37,424 nucleotides of DNA from JBOFSQ01 sp051651625. Its GTDB lineage: Bacteria; Planctomycetota; Planctomycetia; Pirellulales; Thermoguttaceae. The position numbers and the translations under genes were made by a program. Position 1 is the stretch's first letter. Each line of letters opens with the position of its first letter. The notes below the pieces were generated by a model that saw nothing but the letters and a program-made list of their open reading frames with translations, had not been told where the DNA came from and did no database searches. This document shows positions 14,517-22,050 of this stretch, one piece after another. The stretch spans positions 1 to 37,424 of the forward strand of contig JBOFSQ010000050.1 of NCBI GenBank assembly GCA_051651625.1, given 5' to 3'.

Positions 14517-15185
14517 ATGAACAACGTCCAACAAATCTACAACAAACTTCGCACGAAGTTTGGCCCGCAACATTGGTGGCCAGCGGAGACGCCGTTTGAA
14601 GTTGTCGTCGGTGCGGTACTCGTGCAGAATACGGCGTGGTCGAACGTCAGCAAGGTGATTGCTGAACTCAAGTCGGCGAATCTGCTTTCGCTCAAGAAAC
14701 TGCTCGCAATGAACCACGACACGCTCGCCGGACACTTGCACGGCACCGGTTATTTCAACGTCAAGGCGCGTCGGTTGCGGTCGGTGCTGGAGTTTCTCGA
14801 CGCCAGTTGCGGCGAAGATTTGACAGCGTTTCAGTCGCGCGATGTCAAGACGTTACGCAGCGAATTGCTCGAAGTAAACGGCGTCGGACGCGAGACCGCC
14901 GACTCGATTATTCTCTACGCCGTCGGTCTTCCGATCTTCGTCATCGACGCTTACACGTTCCGCGTTTGGGAACGTCTCGGCTACTTGAACGGCGACGAAA
15001 CATACGACGACTTGCAGAAAGTTTTTGAAGACAACCTCCCGCGCGATGTACACGTTTACGGCGAATATCACGGCCTCTTCGTGCGGCTGTGCAAAGAACA
15101 CTGTACCAAAAACAAACCGCTCTGCGCGACGTGTCCGCTGAAAGGAAGTGGTCAGTGGTCAGTGGCTAGTGGTCAGAAAAACTGA
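14517..15185 (+). CDS. Endonuclease III-like HhH-GPD DNA glycosylase with repeat-encoded tail
   Basis: 222 residues, of the COG2231-type EndoIII relatives; base excision repair. The helix-hairpin-helix is LLEVNGVGRETADSIIL and the catalytic aspartate is D144 in VIDAYTFRV. E126 stands where EndoIII has its lyase lysine, as in related monofunctional glycosylases. Cysteines C192, C196, C203 and C206 give C-x3-C-x6-C-x2-C, unlike the EndoIII C-x6-C-x2-C-x5-C, so an iron-sulfur cluster may be altered. The last 13 residues (GSGQWSVASGQKN) come from a palindromic repeat that overlaps the gene end. The start is the ATG at 14517, since the upstream part is repeat. Confidence 0.85.
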   Translation: MNNVQQIYNKLRTKFGPQHWWPAETPFEVVVGAVLVQNTAWSNVSKVIAELKSANLLSLKKLLAMNHDTLAGHLHGTGYFNVKARRLRSVLEFLDASCGEDLTAFQSRDVKTLRSELLEVNGVGRETADSIILYAVGLPIFVIDAYTFRVWERLGYLNGDETYDDLQKVFEDNLPRDVHVYGEYHGLFVRLCKEHCTKNKPLCATCPLKGSGQWSVASGQKN

Positions 15186-15213
15186 CCACTGACCACTAGC
15201 CACTGACCACTAC
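15147..15213. repeat. GACCACT-heptad palindrome at a convergent gene junction
   Basis: A 30-base arm of AGTGGTC / AGTGGCT heptads (15147-15176) faces its near-complement (15182-15211) across AAAAA. It encodes the glycosylase's last residues and lies 2 bases from the stop of the opposite gene, so it could end both transcripts. Confidence 0.8.
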
Positions 15214-15214
15214 T

Positions 15215-16363
15215 TCACGCTGCTGCGCCGCCGGTACGACGGTAGCGGAGCATGGTGAGACGGTGTTCTTGCCACGCAAGTTCGCTGGCGATGGCGTCGT
15301 ACTGTTCACTCGCAAGCGACTCGTTGCGGAAGTAAACACGCTCCAGAAGTTTCAGCCCCGTCAAAACGAGCGACGCGATGTTGAAGGCGTGAACCATGTA
15401 GAGTTCGTCGTCGTCGAGCGGACGGATCGATTCGTAGGCGAGCATCCCGTAGTTCCAGAGCATCGTGTCGGAACCGGCGAGGCTGCCGAGAAGCGACGCA
15501 ACATCGCGGGTAACACTGTCGGCACACAAGTCCTTCATGTCGAGAAGTCCGCAGACGCCGTTTTCGTCAAACAACAAATGACGCCGATGTGCGTTGCCAA
15601 GCGACGGCTGAATCGCAACCGCAAGCCGCGCACCGCGAGTCAGATGGAGTTCAACGCTTGGCAAAATCGTTTCGAGACTTTGCAAAAACGCATCGGCGCG
15701 GACGCCGATTTCGTGGAGCAGTTTGTTTTCGTCGCGGCGCGTGGCGACAGTATGACGGAGCCGTTCGAGCGGGCCATCGAGCCATTCACGCCATTGATTG
15801 AGGGCGTCAGCGAGTCCGTGTGAGTGAGTCTGCGGTGCGTGCGGAAGTGGGAACATTGCGGTCGCGCCGTGAAACTGCGCAAGCGTTAGCATCGCCGAAA
15901 CGATTCGCGCCGTCTCGACCGCGCGGTACGGCGACATTTGTTGCGACGGCGGTGAGTTTTTGGAAAGCTGCGGATAACCCGGAACAAATTGATGACGCAG
16001 TTCTTCCTTTTCGCCATCGAACCACGGGAGAACCTCCCAAACGTCGTCGCCGCGAACGAGAAATCCGTGTTGGTCGCGTGTTTCGATTGGGAGCGGGACG
16101 AGTTCAAACCCTTCCCAAACGGCGTGCCAGAGAACGGCCTGCGAATACTGTACTTGTTCGAGAGTTCTGTCGGCGAGCGACGTTCGCCGCAGACAGAGCG
16201 GTCCCGCAAGTGTTTCGACAAACCAGTGATCGGCACCGCCAAGCCCCGACGGATGCGAGAGCGGAATCACACCGCCCGCAACGACATCCTCGGCGTATTC
16301 GGCGAGAACGGCTTCGATAGTTTTTGGTGCGACGCGCTTATGTGAAGATGATGAAGTAGTCAA
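15215..16363 (-). CDS. APH-fold (aminoglycoside phosphotransferase-like) protein, catalytic motifs degenerate
   Basis: 382 residues; the start is an uncertain TTG at 16363. The segment SLGNAHRRHLLF then GVCGLLDMKDL aligns with the APH/ChoK region H-G-D-x-x-x-x-N ... D, where the second D (GLLDMK) is present. The catalytic H-x-D equivalent is not convincing: QPSLGNAHRR replaces it, so it may be a pseudokinase or an odd planctomycete branch. Further on, LASLLGSLAGSDTM and YESIRPLDDDEL fit the helical C-lobe. No neighbour suggests a substrate. Family call moderate, kinase activity doubtful. Confidence 0.6.
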   Translation of the reverse strand: MTTSSSSHKRVAPKTIEAVLAEYAEDVVAGGVIPLSHPSGLGGADHWFVETLAGPLCLRRTSLADRTLEQVQYSQAVLWHAVWEGFELVPLPIETRDQHGFLVRGDDVWEVLPWFDGEKEELRHQFVPGYPQLSKNSPPSQQMSPYRAVETARIVSAMLTLAQFHGATAMFPLPHAPQTHSHGLADALNQWREWLDGPLERLRHTVATRRDENKLLHEIGVRADAFLQSLETILPSVELHLTRGARLAVAIQPSLGNAHRRHLLFDENGVCGLLDMKDLCADSVTRDVASLLGSLAGSDTMLWNYGMLAYESIRPLDDDELYMVHAFNIASLVLTGLKLLERVYFRNESLASEQYDAIASELAWQEHRLTMLRYRRTGGAAA

Positions 16364-16774
16364 GGGTAACGAAGTGCGAAGTTTGGAGAGTTTGGTGCCG
16401 TTCAGATTACAGAGTGATTACAGTGTATTTTGCCGCGAATCGTTGCTGATTCATCGTCGTCTCGCTGTATGGCTGGTAACAGTTTTGATCAACGATAGCG
16501 TGATACCGGTCACGCAAACTGGGTCATCGCGCGGTGAGAGTGAGTACCCTGCGTCTCCACCAGTCCGCTAACAAGTTCTTCTTTTCACCACAGAGACGCA
16601 GATGTCACGGAGTTTCATCATCTCTGTGCCCTCTTTGCTGAATTTAACCACGAAACACACGAAAATCCGCACGAAATACACAAACGGTCTTTCGTGAGTT
16701 TTCGCGAAATTGTTCGTGACGTTCGTGGTTAAAATTGAACTGCGATTCCGCTAGAACCCCCAGTTTGAAACTTG
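16364..16774. other. Non-coding gap with an inverted repeat
   Basis: No supported gene in 411 bp. About 16637-16738 carries an imperfect inverted repeat with outer arms AATTTAACCACGAA and TTCGTGGTTAAAATT, and nearby CACCACAGAGACGCAG sequence. Both phrases are of the intergenic type that gives false ORFs in planctomycetes. Confidence 0.6.
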
Positions 16775-17836
16775 TTAGCGAACTGGCGCGTCCGTTGAGT
16801 CCACAACGCCCACCACTTCCCCGAACGGCACGCCCGCACCGCGCGGCGGCTCTTGTGGGACAAGACGACGCACAATCGTCGCGGCGAGTTCGGGTAAACC
16901 GTGCCCCGTTTTTGCGCTGACGCACAAATCGACACCGATGTTTGCGAGCGACGCACACGCGGCGTCGTCGAGCAAGTCAACCTTGTTGGCGACGAGAATC
17001 ACGCGACGCTTCACAATGTTTGCAAGCGTCGCGTCGCGGTGCGGCGCAGTCGCGTCGATTACTTCGACGACAAGGTCGGCAGTCGTGACAAGATCGCGTG
17101 CAAGTTCTATTCCCGCCGACTCGATCTGATTGGTGCTGTTGCGGAGTCCGGCGGTGTCGCACAGTTCGAGCCACCAGCCGTCTACGACAGTGTTGTGTGT
17201 GACGACATCGCGCGTCGTTCCAGAAGCGGCGTCTACGATTGCGCGGTCGAAGCCGACGACGGCGTTGAGTAAACTGCTCTTGCCGACGTTTGGAAGTCCG
17301 GCGATCACGACGCGCCAGGGTTTGGTGAGATGTTCGCCAACTTCGCGCCACGCGGCGACTCCAGCCGGATCGTTTTTGAGTGCCGATTCGAGCGCGCCGT
17401 GATATTGGTCGAGCAAGATTTTCGCTGCGTGTTCGGTGCGACACTCGGCGAGTGCGAGTACGGCTTCAGCGGCGAACGGCGACAATTCTGGGTCTCGCCA
17501 TGTTTTCGCGTCGCGTCTTGTTCCGCCAGCGGCTTCAAGTGCTGCAACTACCGCCTCGACGATGACGGTGCCGCCGTGACAGTGAACCTCCCAGCGCGGC
17601 GCGTTCGCCAGAGAGGAAATCGCCAGAGACGAAACACGACAGACGACAACGCCTTCACTCACATCGCCGTCAACACCGTCAATCGCAATTCGCGCAAGTC
17701 GCGGACGGTTCAGTTCGTTCCCGCGCACAGACGGAATCGCACGCGCGACAACTTCGTTCGCCGCCTCACCTACGACAACGATTGTCGCAATCGCACCGCG
17801 ACCGGGCGGCGTTAACAAAACTATGTCGGCGGTCAT
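16775..17836 (-). CDS. Shortened MnmE/TrmE-like GTPase
   Basis: 353 residues. The N-terminus VLLTPPGRGAIATI (residues 6-19) resembles the folate-binding domain of MnmE. The G domain is complete: G1 GLPNVGKSS (180-188), SGTTRD (205-210), DTAG (227-230), NKVD (284-287), SAK (307-309), with N183 in the MnmE K-loop position. MnmE modifies wobble uridine in tRNA, with MnmG. This protein ends about 100 residues early and lacks the C-terminal helical part and the CIGK tail, whose cysteine is essential in MnmE. So it is probably a paralogue with another GTPase role. It follows the sulfatase stop by 2 bp, so the two may be co-transcribed. Confidence 0.82.
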   Translation of the reverse strand: MTADIVLLTPPGRGAIATIVVVGEAANEVVARAIPSVRGNELNRPRLARIAIDGVDGDVSEGVVVCRVSSLAISSLANAPRWEVHCHGGTVIVEAVVAALEAAGGTRRDAKTWRDPELSPFAAEAVLALAECRTEHAAKILLDQYHGALESALKNDPAGVAAWREVGEHLTKPWRVVIAGLPNVGKSSLLNAVVGFDRAIVDAASGTTRDVVTHNTVVDGWWLELCDTAGLRNSTNQIESAGIELARDLVTTADLVVEVIDATAPHRDATLANIVKRRVILVANKVDLLDDAACASLANIGVDLCVSAKTGHGLPELAATIVRRLVPQEPPRGAGVPFGEVVGVVDSTDAPVR

Positions 17837-17838
17837 TG

Positions 17839-19332
17839 TTAACGCTTCGGCACTTTGAGTTCATCTTTGAGCCGCTCAAGTTCTGCGGCGAGACGTTTGC
17901 GGTGCGACTCGTACTTCGCGTCGCCGTAGACACTCGTCAGTTCATTCGGATCGTTTTCGAGATCGAAAAACTCCCACTCGTCGATGTCGTCGTAGAAGTG
18001 GATCAGTTTGTAGCGACCGTCGTAGACGCCTTCGTGTTTTTTGACCGAGTGAACCGCCGGATATTCGTAGTAGTGGTAATAGAATGTCTTTCGCCAATCG
18101 CTCGGCGTTTCCCCTTCGAGCAGCGGGACGAGTGAACGCCCCTGCATATCGGCGGGGATTTTTGCACCGGCGAAGTCGAGAAATGTCTCGGCAAAATCGA
18201 GGTTTGAAACGATGTCGCTGTTCACGCTCCCCGCTTTGACGTGGTTCGGATACCGAACGATCAGCGGCGTCTTGAACGATTCGTTGTACATAAACCGTTT
18301 GTCGAACCAGCCGTGTTCGCCGAGATAGAAACCTTGATCTGATGCGTAGATTACGACGGTGTTTTCGGTCAGTCCGTTCTTGTCGAGATATTCGAGCATC
18401 TCGCCAACGGAGTCGTCCACGGCGGCGACGCAGCTCAAGTAGTCGCGCATATAACACTGGTACTTCCACCGTTTGAGTGCGGCGGGGTCGTCTTTGACGG
18501 CGGCGAACTCGGCCTTGCGGCTATCGTACAATGTGTGCCAATCGGCTTGTTGTTCGGCGTTGAGTGTCTTCCAAAAATCTGGCTCGACGAGTTTGAGATC
18601 GTGCGGAGTGAGCGTCTTGGCAATCGTCATGTCTTGCTCTTTCGCGGCGCGTCCGCGACCGGTGTAGTCGTCGCCAAAGGTTTCGGGGTACGCGAAAACT
18701 TTGTTGCGGAACCGTTCGTAGTAACGCGGCGTCGGCGTCCACTCGCGGTGCGGAGCTTTGTGCTGCATCATCAGGAAGAACGGTTTCGATTTGTCGCGGC
18801 GTTCGAGCCAGTCGAGTGAGAGTTGCGTGATGATTTCGGTCGTGTAACCGGTGTGTGAAACACGTTCACCGTTTTTGATCATGACGGGGTTGAAGTACGG
18901 CCCTTGACCGATGAGTGTCTCTGCGTAGTCGTACCCTTTCACGTCGCATGCTAGGTGCCACTTGCCGATGACGGCGGTTGCGTAACCAGCTTCGCTCATC
19001 ATTTTGGGGACGGTCGGCTGAACGATGTTGAACCGGTCGTCGTTGGTTTTGAAACCGTTGATGTGCGAATACTTCCCTGTTTGAATGACGGCGCGACTGG
19101 GGCCGCAGATCGAGTTGGTGACGCAGCAGTTCGTAAACCGCATCCCTTCGCGGGCGAGCCGGTCGATGTTTGGCGTTTCGTTGCGATTCGAGCCATAAGC
19201 ACTGATCGCTTGATAGGCGTGGTCATCGGTGAAGATGAACAAAATGTTGGGCCGATCTGCCGCTTGCAACATGCCGACGAAAAGCGTTGCGATTCCAAAA
19301 CCGAGTTGTGCGAGACGAAATATGTTGTTCAT
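17839..19332 (-). CDS. Secreted sulfatase (formylglycine type, S1 family)
   Basis: 497 residues with a signal peptide (FRLAQLGFGIATLFVGMLQA). Type I sulfatases hydrolyse sulfate esters on glycans or other substrates; the active cysteine of ICGPSRA is turned to formylglycine by a maturase (CxPSR motif). Metal-binding residues are in FTDDHAYQAI near the N-terminus and SDQGFYLGEHGWFDKRF later. The C-terminal part ends ERLKDELKVPKR. GAAAGG lies ahead of the ATG. No maturase is in the window. Neighbouring GTPase is downstream with a 2-bp gap. Substrate likely a sulfated polysaccharide, but which one is unknown. Confidence 0.93.
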   Translation of the reverse strand: MNNIFRLAQLGFGIATLFVGMLQAADRPNILFIFTDDHAYQAISAYGSNRNETPNIDRLAREGMRFTNCCVTNSICGPSRAVIQTGKYSHINGFKTNDDRFNIVQPTVPKMMSEAGYATAVIGKWHLACDVKGYDYAETLIGQGPYFNPVMIKNGERVSHTGYTTEIITQLSLDWLERRDKSKPFFLMMQHKAPHREWTPTPRYYERFRNKVFAYPETFGDDYTGRGRAAKEQDMTIAKTLTPHDLKLVEPDFWKTLNAEQQADWHTLYDSRKAEFAAVKDDPAALKRWKYQCYMRDYLSCVAAVDDSVGEMLEYLDKNGLTENTVVIYASDQGFYLGEHGWFDKRFMYNESFKTPLIVRYPNHVKAGSVNSDIVSNLDFAETFLDFAGAKIPADMQGRSLVPLLEGETPSDWRKTFYYHYYEYPAVHSVKKHEGVYDGRYKLIHFYDDIDEWEFFDLENDPNELTSVYGDAKYESHRKRLAAELERLKDELKVPKR

Positions 19333-19366
19333 GGGTAACCTTTCACGGAAAGTTTGCGACTGTATT

Positions 19367-19620
19367 TCCTAGCCGCGTAGCGGCGACCTTATTGTAGCCC
19401 ACGGCAAGGCGTATTCGCCGCAGCCGTGGGTTGATGACACCAAAGAAGTCGGTAGCTCCGTAGGAGCGGCCTTATTTGAACGCATCGAAAACGTTAACTC
19501 TATTGATTCGGAATAAGGTCGTCCCTACGGGACTTCATTTCATTCGGCTACGCTAACCGAGGGCTGCGACGAGTACGTCTTGCCCACGGCTACAATAAGG
19601 CCGTCGCTACGCGACTAGGA
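19367..19620. repeat. Large inverted repeat with GCCGCGTAGCGGCG hairpins
   Basis: The ends CCTAGCCGCGTAGCGGCGAC and GTCGCTACGCGACTAGG mirror each other, and TTATTGTAGCC faces GGCTACAATAAGG. Inside are further hairpins such as GTAGCTCCGTAGGAGC. It fills the sulfatase-aminotransferase gap (19333-19703, 371 bp), which has no gene. Confidence 0.75.
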
Positions 19621-19703
19621 ATTTGTGCCACGACGGAACAAACCGTGAACGCTTACGCTCATTGTTTGTTCCTTGGGAGGATTGTGGGGGCGGTGTCACA
19701 TCT

Positions 19704-20900
19704 CTACTTCGCCGAGGCGATGAAGTTTCCGATGGCGTCGAACGCTTTTTCGAGCGTGATGATGTCGGTGGCGAACGATGCGCGGGCGTAACCTTCGGCA
19801 CCAAACGAAGACCCCATCACGGTTGCGACGCCGGTTTTTTCGAGAAGTTCGAGACACCACTCAGAAGAATTGCTTATAACTTTGTCGCCGTATTTCTTGC
19901 CGAGATGTTTTTGGATGTTGAAGAAGACGTAAAACGCGCCGCCCATTTCTGGGAACGAAAGACCGAGTTCGGTGACTCGCTTTGCGGTGTAGTCGCGCCG
20001 CTGCGAAAACGCACCGAGCATCACATCGACACACTTCTGATCGCCCGTAAGTGCCGCAACCGCCGCGTACTGGCTGATGCTGCACGGATTGCTCGTCTCC
20101 TGACTTTGAAGCTCCGCCATCTTCTTGCTGACGGGGAGCGGCGCGAGCGTCCAACCGATTCGCCAGCCAGTCATCGCGTAAGTTTTGCTCACACCGTTTA
20201 CGACAATCGTGCGTTCTTGCAAACCGTCACGCAGCGTCGGAAAACTGACAAACTTATTGTCGCCGTAGACGAGACGGTCGTAGATTTCGTCGGCGACGAC
20301 GAAGAGATTCTTTTCGATTACGATGTCGGCGAGTTGTGCAAGTTCGTCGCGCGAGTACATCGCACCGGTCGGGTTCGACGGGCTACAGAGAAGCAGCATC
20401 CGAGTTTTGGGTGTGATTGCTTTGAGAAACTCGTCTGGCGTGAGGCGAAAGTTGTTCGATTCTTGCGTCGAGACGATCACCGGCACCGCGCCGGAAAGTT
20501 TTACAAGTTCTGCGTAACTGACCCAGTACGGTGCGGGAATTACGACTTCGTCTCCGGGGTTGAGTGTGGAGAAGAATGCGTTGTGGAGTGCGTGTTTCGC
20601 ACCGTTTGCGACGACGACTTGTGCGATGTCGTAAATTAACCCGTACCGTTCACGGCACGTCTCGACGACGGCTTTTTTGAGTTCGGGAATGCCGCTGGCG
20701 ATGGTGTACTTTGTGTGACCTGCTTTCATTGCGGCGACGGCGGCGTCGCAGATGTGCGACGGCGTTACGAAGTCTGGCTCGCCGACGCTCAAGTCGTACA
20801 CAGTTTTTCCGGCGGCTTTGAGTTCTTTCGCTTTGGCCGCCATTGCCAGCGTGGCGGAAGGTTCGAGGGCGTTGACAACACGCGAGATTGCAATCGACAT
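19704..20900 (-). CDS. Aspartate aminotransferase-type class I aminotransferase
   Basis: 398 residues from the ATG at 20900 (AAGGA 8 bases upstream; a longer frame adds 47 residues of spacer). It transfers amino groups between aspartate and 2-oxoglutarate, subfamily Ib. PLP lysine K239 is in VNGVSKTYAMTGWRIGW; N176 is in SPSNPTGA; D204 in DEIYDRLVYG. Substrate-site YARASFAT is near the C-terminus. It opens with the usual MSIAISRVVNALEPSATL. It stands alone with no obvious amino-acid operon. Substrate range (aspartate versus others) is inferred from family. Confidence 0.92.
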   Translation of the reverse strand: MSIAISRVVNALEPSATLAMAAKAKELKAAGKTVYDLSVGEPDFVTPSHICDAAVAAMKAGHTKYTIASGIPELKKAVVETCRERYGLIYDIAQVVVANGAKHALHNAFFSTLNPGDEVVIPAPYWVSYAELVKLSGAVPVIVSTQESNNFRLTPDEFLKAITPKTRMLLLCSPSNPTGAMYSRDELAQLADIVIEKNLFVVADEIYDRLVYGDNKFVSFPTLRDGLQERTIVVNGVSKTYAMTGWRIGWTLAPLPVSKKMAELQSQETSNPCSISQYAAVAALTGDQKCVDVMLGAFSQRRDYTAKRVTELGLSFPEMGGAFYVFFNIQKHLGKKYGDKVISNSSEWCLELLEKTGVATVMGSSFGAEGYARASFATDIITLEKAFDAIGNFIASAK

Positions 20901-21063
20901 TATGGGTTCCTTCAAACGGTGGGTGAAATTGGTGACGAAAACCGACTCGGCATTGTAGGCACAAAACCGCGTCAAACAAGGAGGGGAATCGACGCCGCGC
21001 GGCGTTTGGTACACCTTCGAGGCGTTGACACTCACCCACACGCCGGTATACTTCGCCCTTGAT

Positions 21064-21114
21064 TAGACCTGTTCGGAAACGTGTACCCGAACAGCGGTTC
21101 GGCTATGCCGAACC
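21064..21114. repeat. Composite palindromic element, copy F (half)
   Basis: Arm TAGACCTGTTCGGAAAC at 21064 and one palindrome at 21096-21114. Only the left half is present. It is between the divergent aminotransferase and zinc-ribbon genes, 30 bases before the latter's ATG. Confidence 0.8.
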
Positions 21115-21144
21115 AGAACTGTCACCGTGGTCTCGGAAAACTTC

Positions 21145-21807
21145 ATGACGTTCATTGTTGCTTGCCCATCGTGTAAGAGCCGCCTCGTTGCCAAGCCGGA
21201 GCTTGTCGGCAAGACGCGACCGTGCCCAAAGTGTAAGACGCCAGTACACATTGTCGAGCCGCCGCCAGAACCGCCAGTGCCGCTGGCCGCGTCAACGGGT
21301 GCAACCGTCACGAGCGACGAGCCGTTACCGTCGCCGCCGGAGAGTGCGATCCCGACGAAGCTCGATTTTCGTTCGCGGTATTTTATCTGCGGTGCCGACA
21401 GCGTACTTGCAACGTGGCAACATCAGGAAGGGTGGCAGGTGGGCGTCGGCAACGGATTCGCTTCGGCGCGGCGGAACGCGGCGACAATCCCTGACCAAGG
21501 TGTCTTCGCGTTTGTTGAACTTGTCGTCGCGCCGACCGATTCTGGAATGTCGCCGCGTGGGATGCGGTTTTTCGGAATCACAAAACGCGGCGGCATCTCC
21601 GCTATCGGACGCGGCGACGACGAAATCCTGAACGACCTCAACGCCCCCGTCGCACTCACTCGTCCGCAGCGCGTCGCGCTTTTAGAACACTTACGCCGCG
21701 CAACGATGTACACGTTTTGGGAAGGCGCAAACGAACTACTCGACTTCCTCGCCAACCCCGCTAACCCCAACGCTACCAGCGTTTGGGTTTCGGAGCGGGA
21801 AGCGTAA
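21145..21807 (+). CDS. Zinc-ribbon protein of unknown function
   Basis: 220 residues from the ATG at 21145 (a GTG at 21127 would add six). A four-cysteine zinc ribbon, CPSCKSRL then CPKCKTPV, is followed by a Pro-rich linker and a domain containing RYFICGADSVLATWQHQEG and FVELVVAPTDSGM. It is a planctomycete-type arrangement of an N-terminal ribbon followed by an unknown domain. Its last residues, SEREA, and the TAA stop belong to the repeat array that starts at the stop. Upstream is repeat copy F. No function assigned. Confidence 0.72.
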   Translation: MTFIVACPSCKSRLVAKPELVGKTRPCPKCKTPVHIVEPPPEPPVPLAASTGATVTSDEPLPSPPESAIPTKLDFRSRYFICGADSVLATWQHQEGWQVGVGNGFASARRNAATIPDQGVFAFVELVVAPTDSGMSPRGMRFFGITKRGGISAIGRGDDEILNDLNAPVALTRPQRVALLEHLRRATMYTFWEGANELLDFLANPANPNATSVWVSEREA

Positions 21808-21992
21808 GCGAGTGAATCAGAACGCGACGCGTAAGCGAGTGCCCGAATCAGAACACGAAGCGTAAGCGAGTGCCCAAATCAGAACGCGACGCGTAAGCGA
21901 GTGCCCGAATCAGAACACGACGCGTAAGCGAGTGAATCAGAACGCGACGCGTAAGCGAGTGCCCAAATCAGAGCACGAAGCGTAAGCGAGTG
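21798..21992 (+). repeat. Tandem array of a roughly 30-bp repeat
   Basis: About six units containing GCGTAAGCGAGTGCC and AATCAGAACGCGAC, with variation (GAAGCG versus GACGCG; some units lack CCC). It starts inside the zinc-ribbon gene and runs up to the ribosome site of the mannosidase. There are no unique spacers, so it is not CRISPR. Units also occur at 5748, 8352, 24118, 30188, 30434 and 32466. Confidence 0.9.
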
Positions 21993-22050
21993 GTTGAGCG
22001 TAAGAATCAAACGTACACACATTTCCCCCATTCCTCAAGGAGACCTTTTG

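Noticed and set aside
16374..16571. 65-codon frame in the gap before the GTPase
   Set aside because: No ribosome site, no motif, and composition unlike neighbours.
16775..17836. Genuine mnmE
   Set aside because: Too short and lacks the C-terminal CIGK-type motif.
19623..20639. 338-codon plus-strand frame opposite the aspartate aminotransferase
   Set aside because: Antisense shadow; the aminotransferase has all conserved residues.
21798..21992. CRISPR-like repeat array
   Set aside because: Units are contiguous with no unique spacers, and the same sequence occurs inside genes and singly elsewhere.
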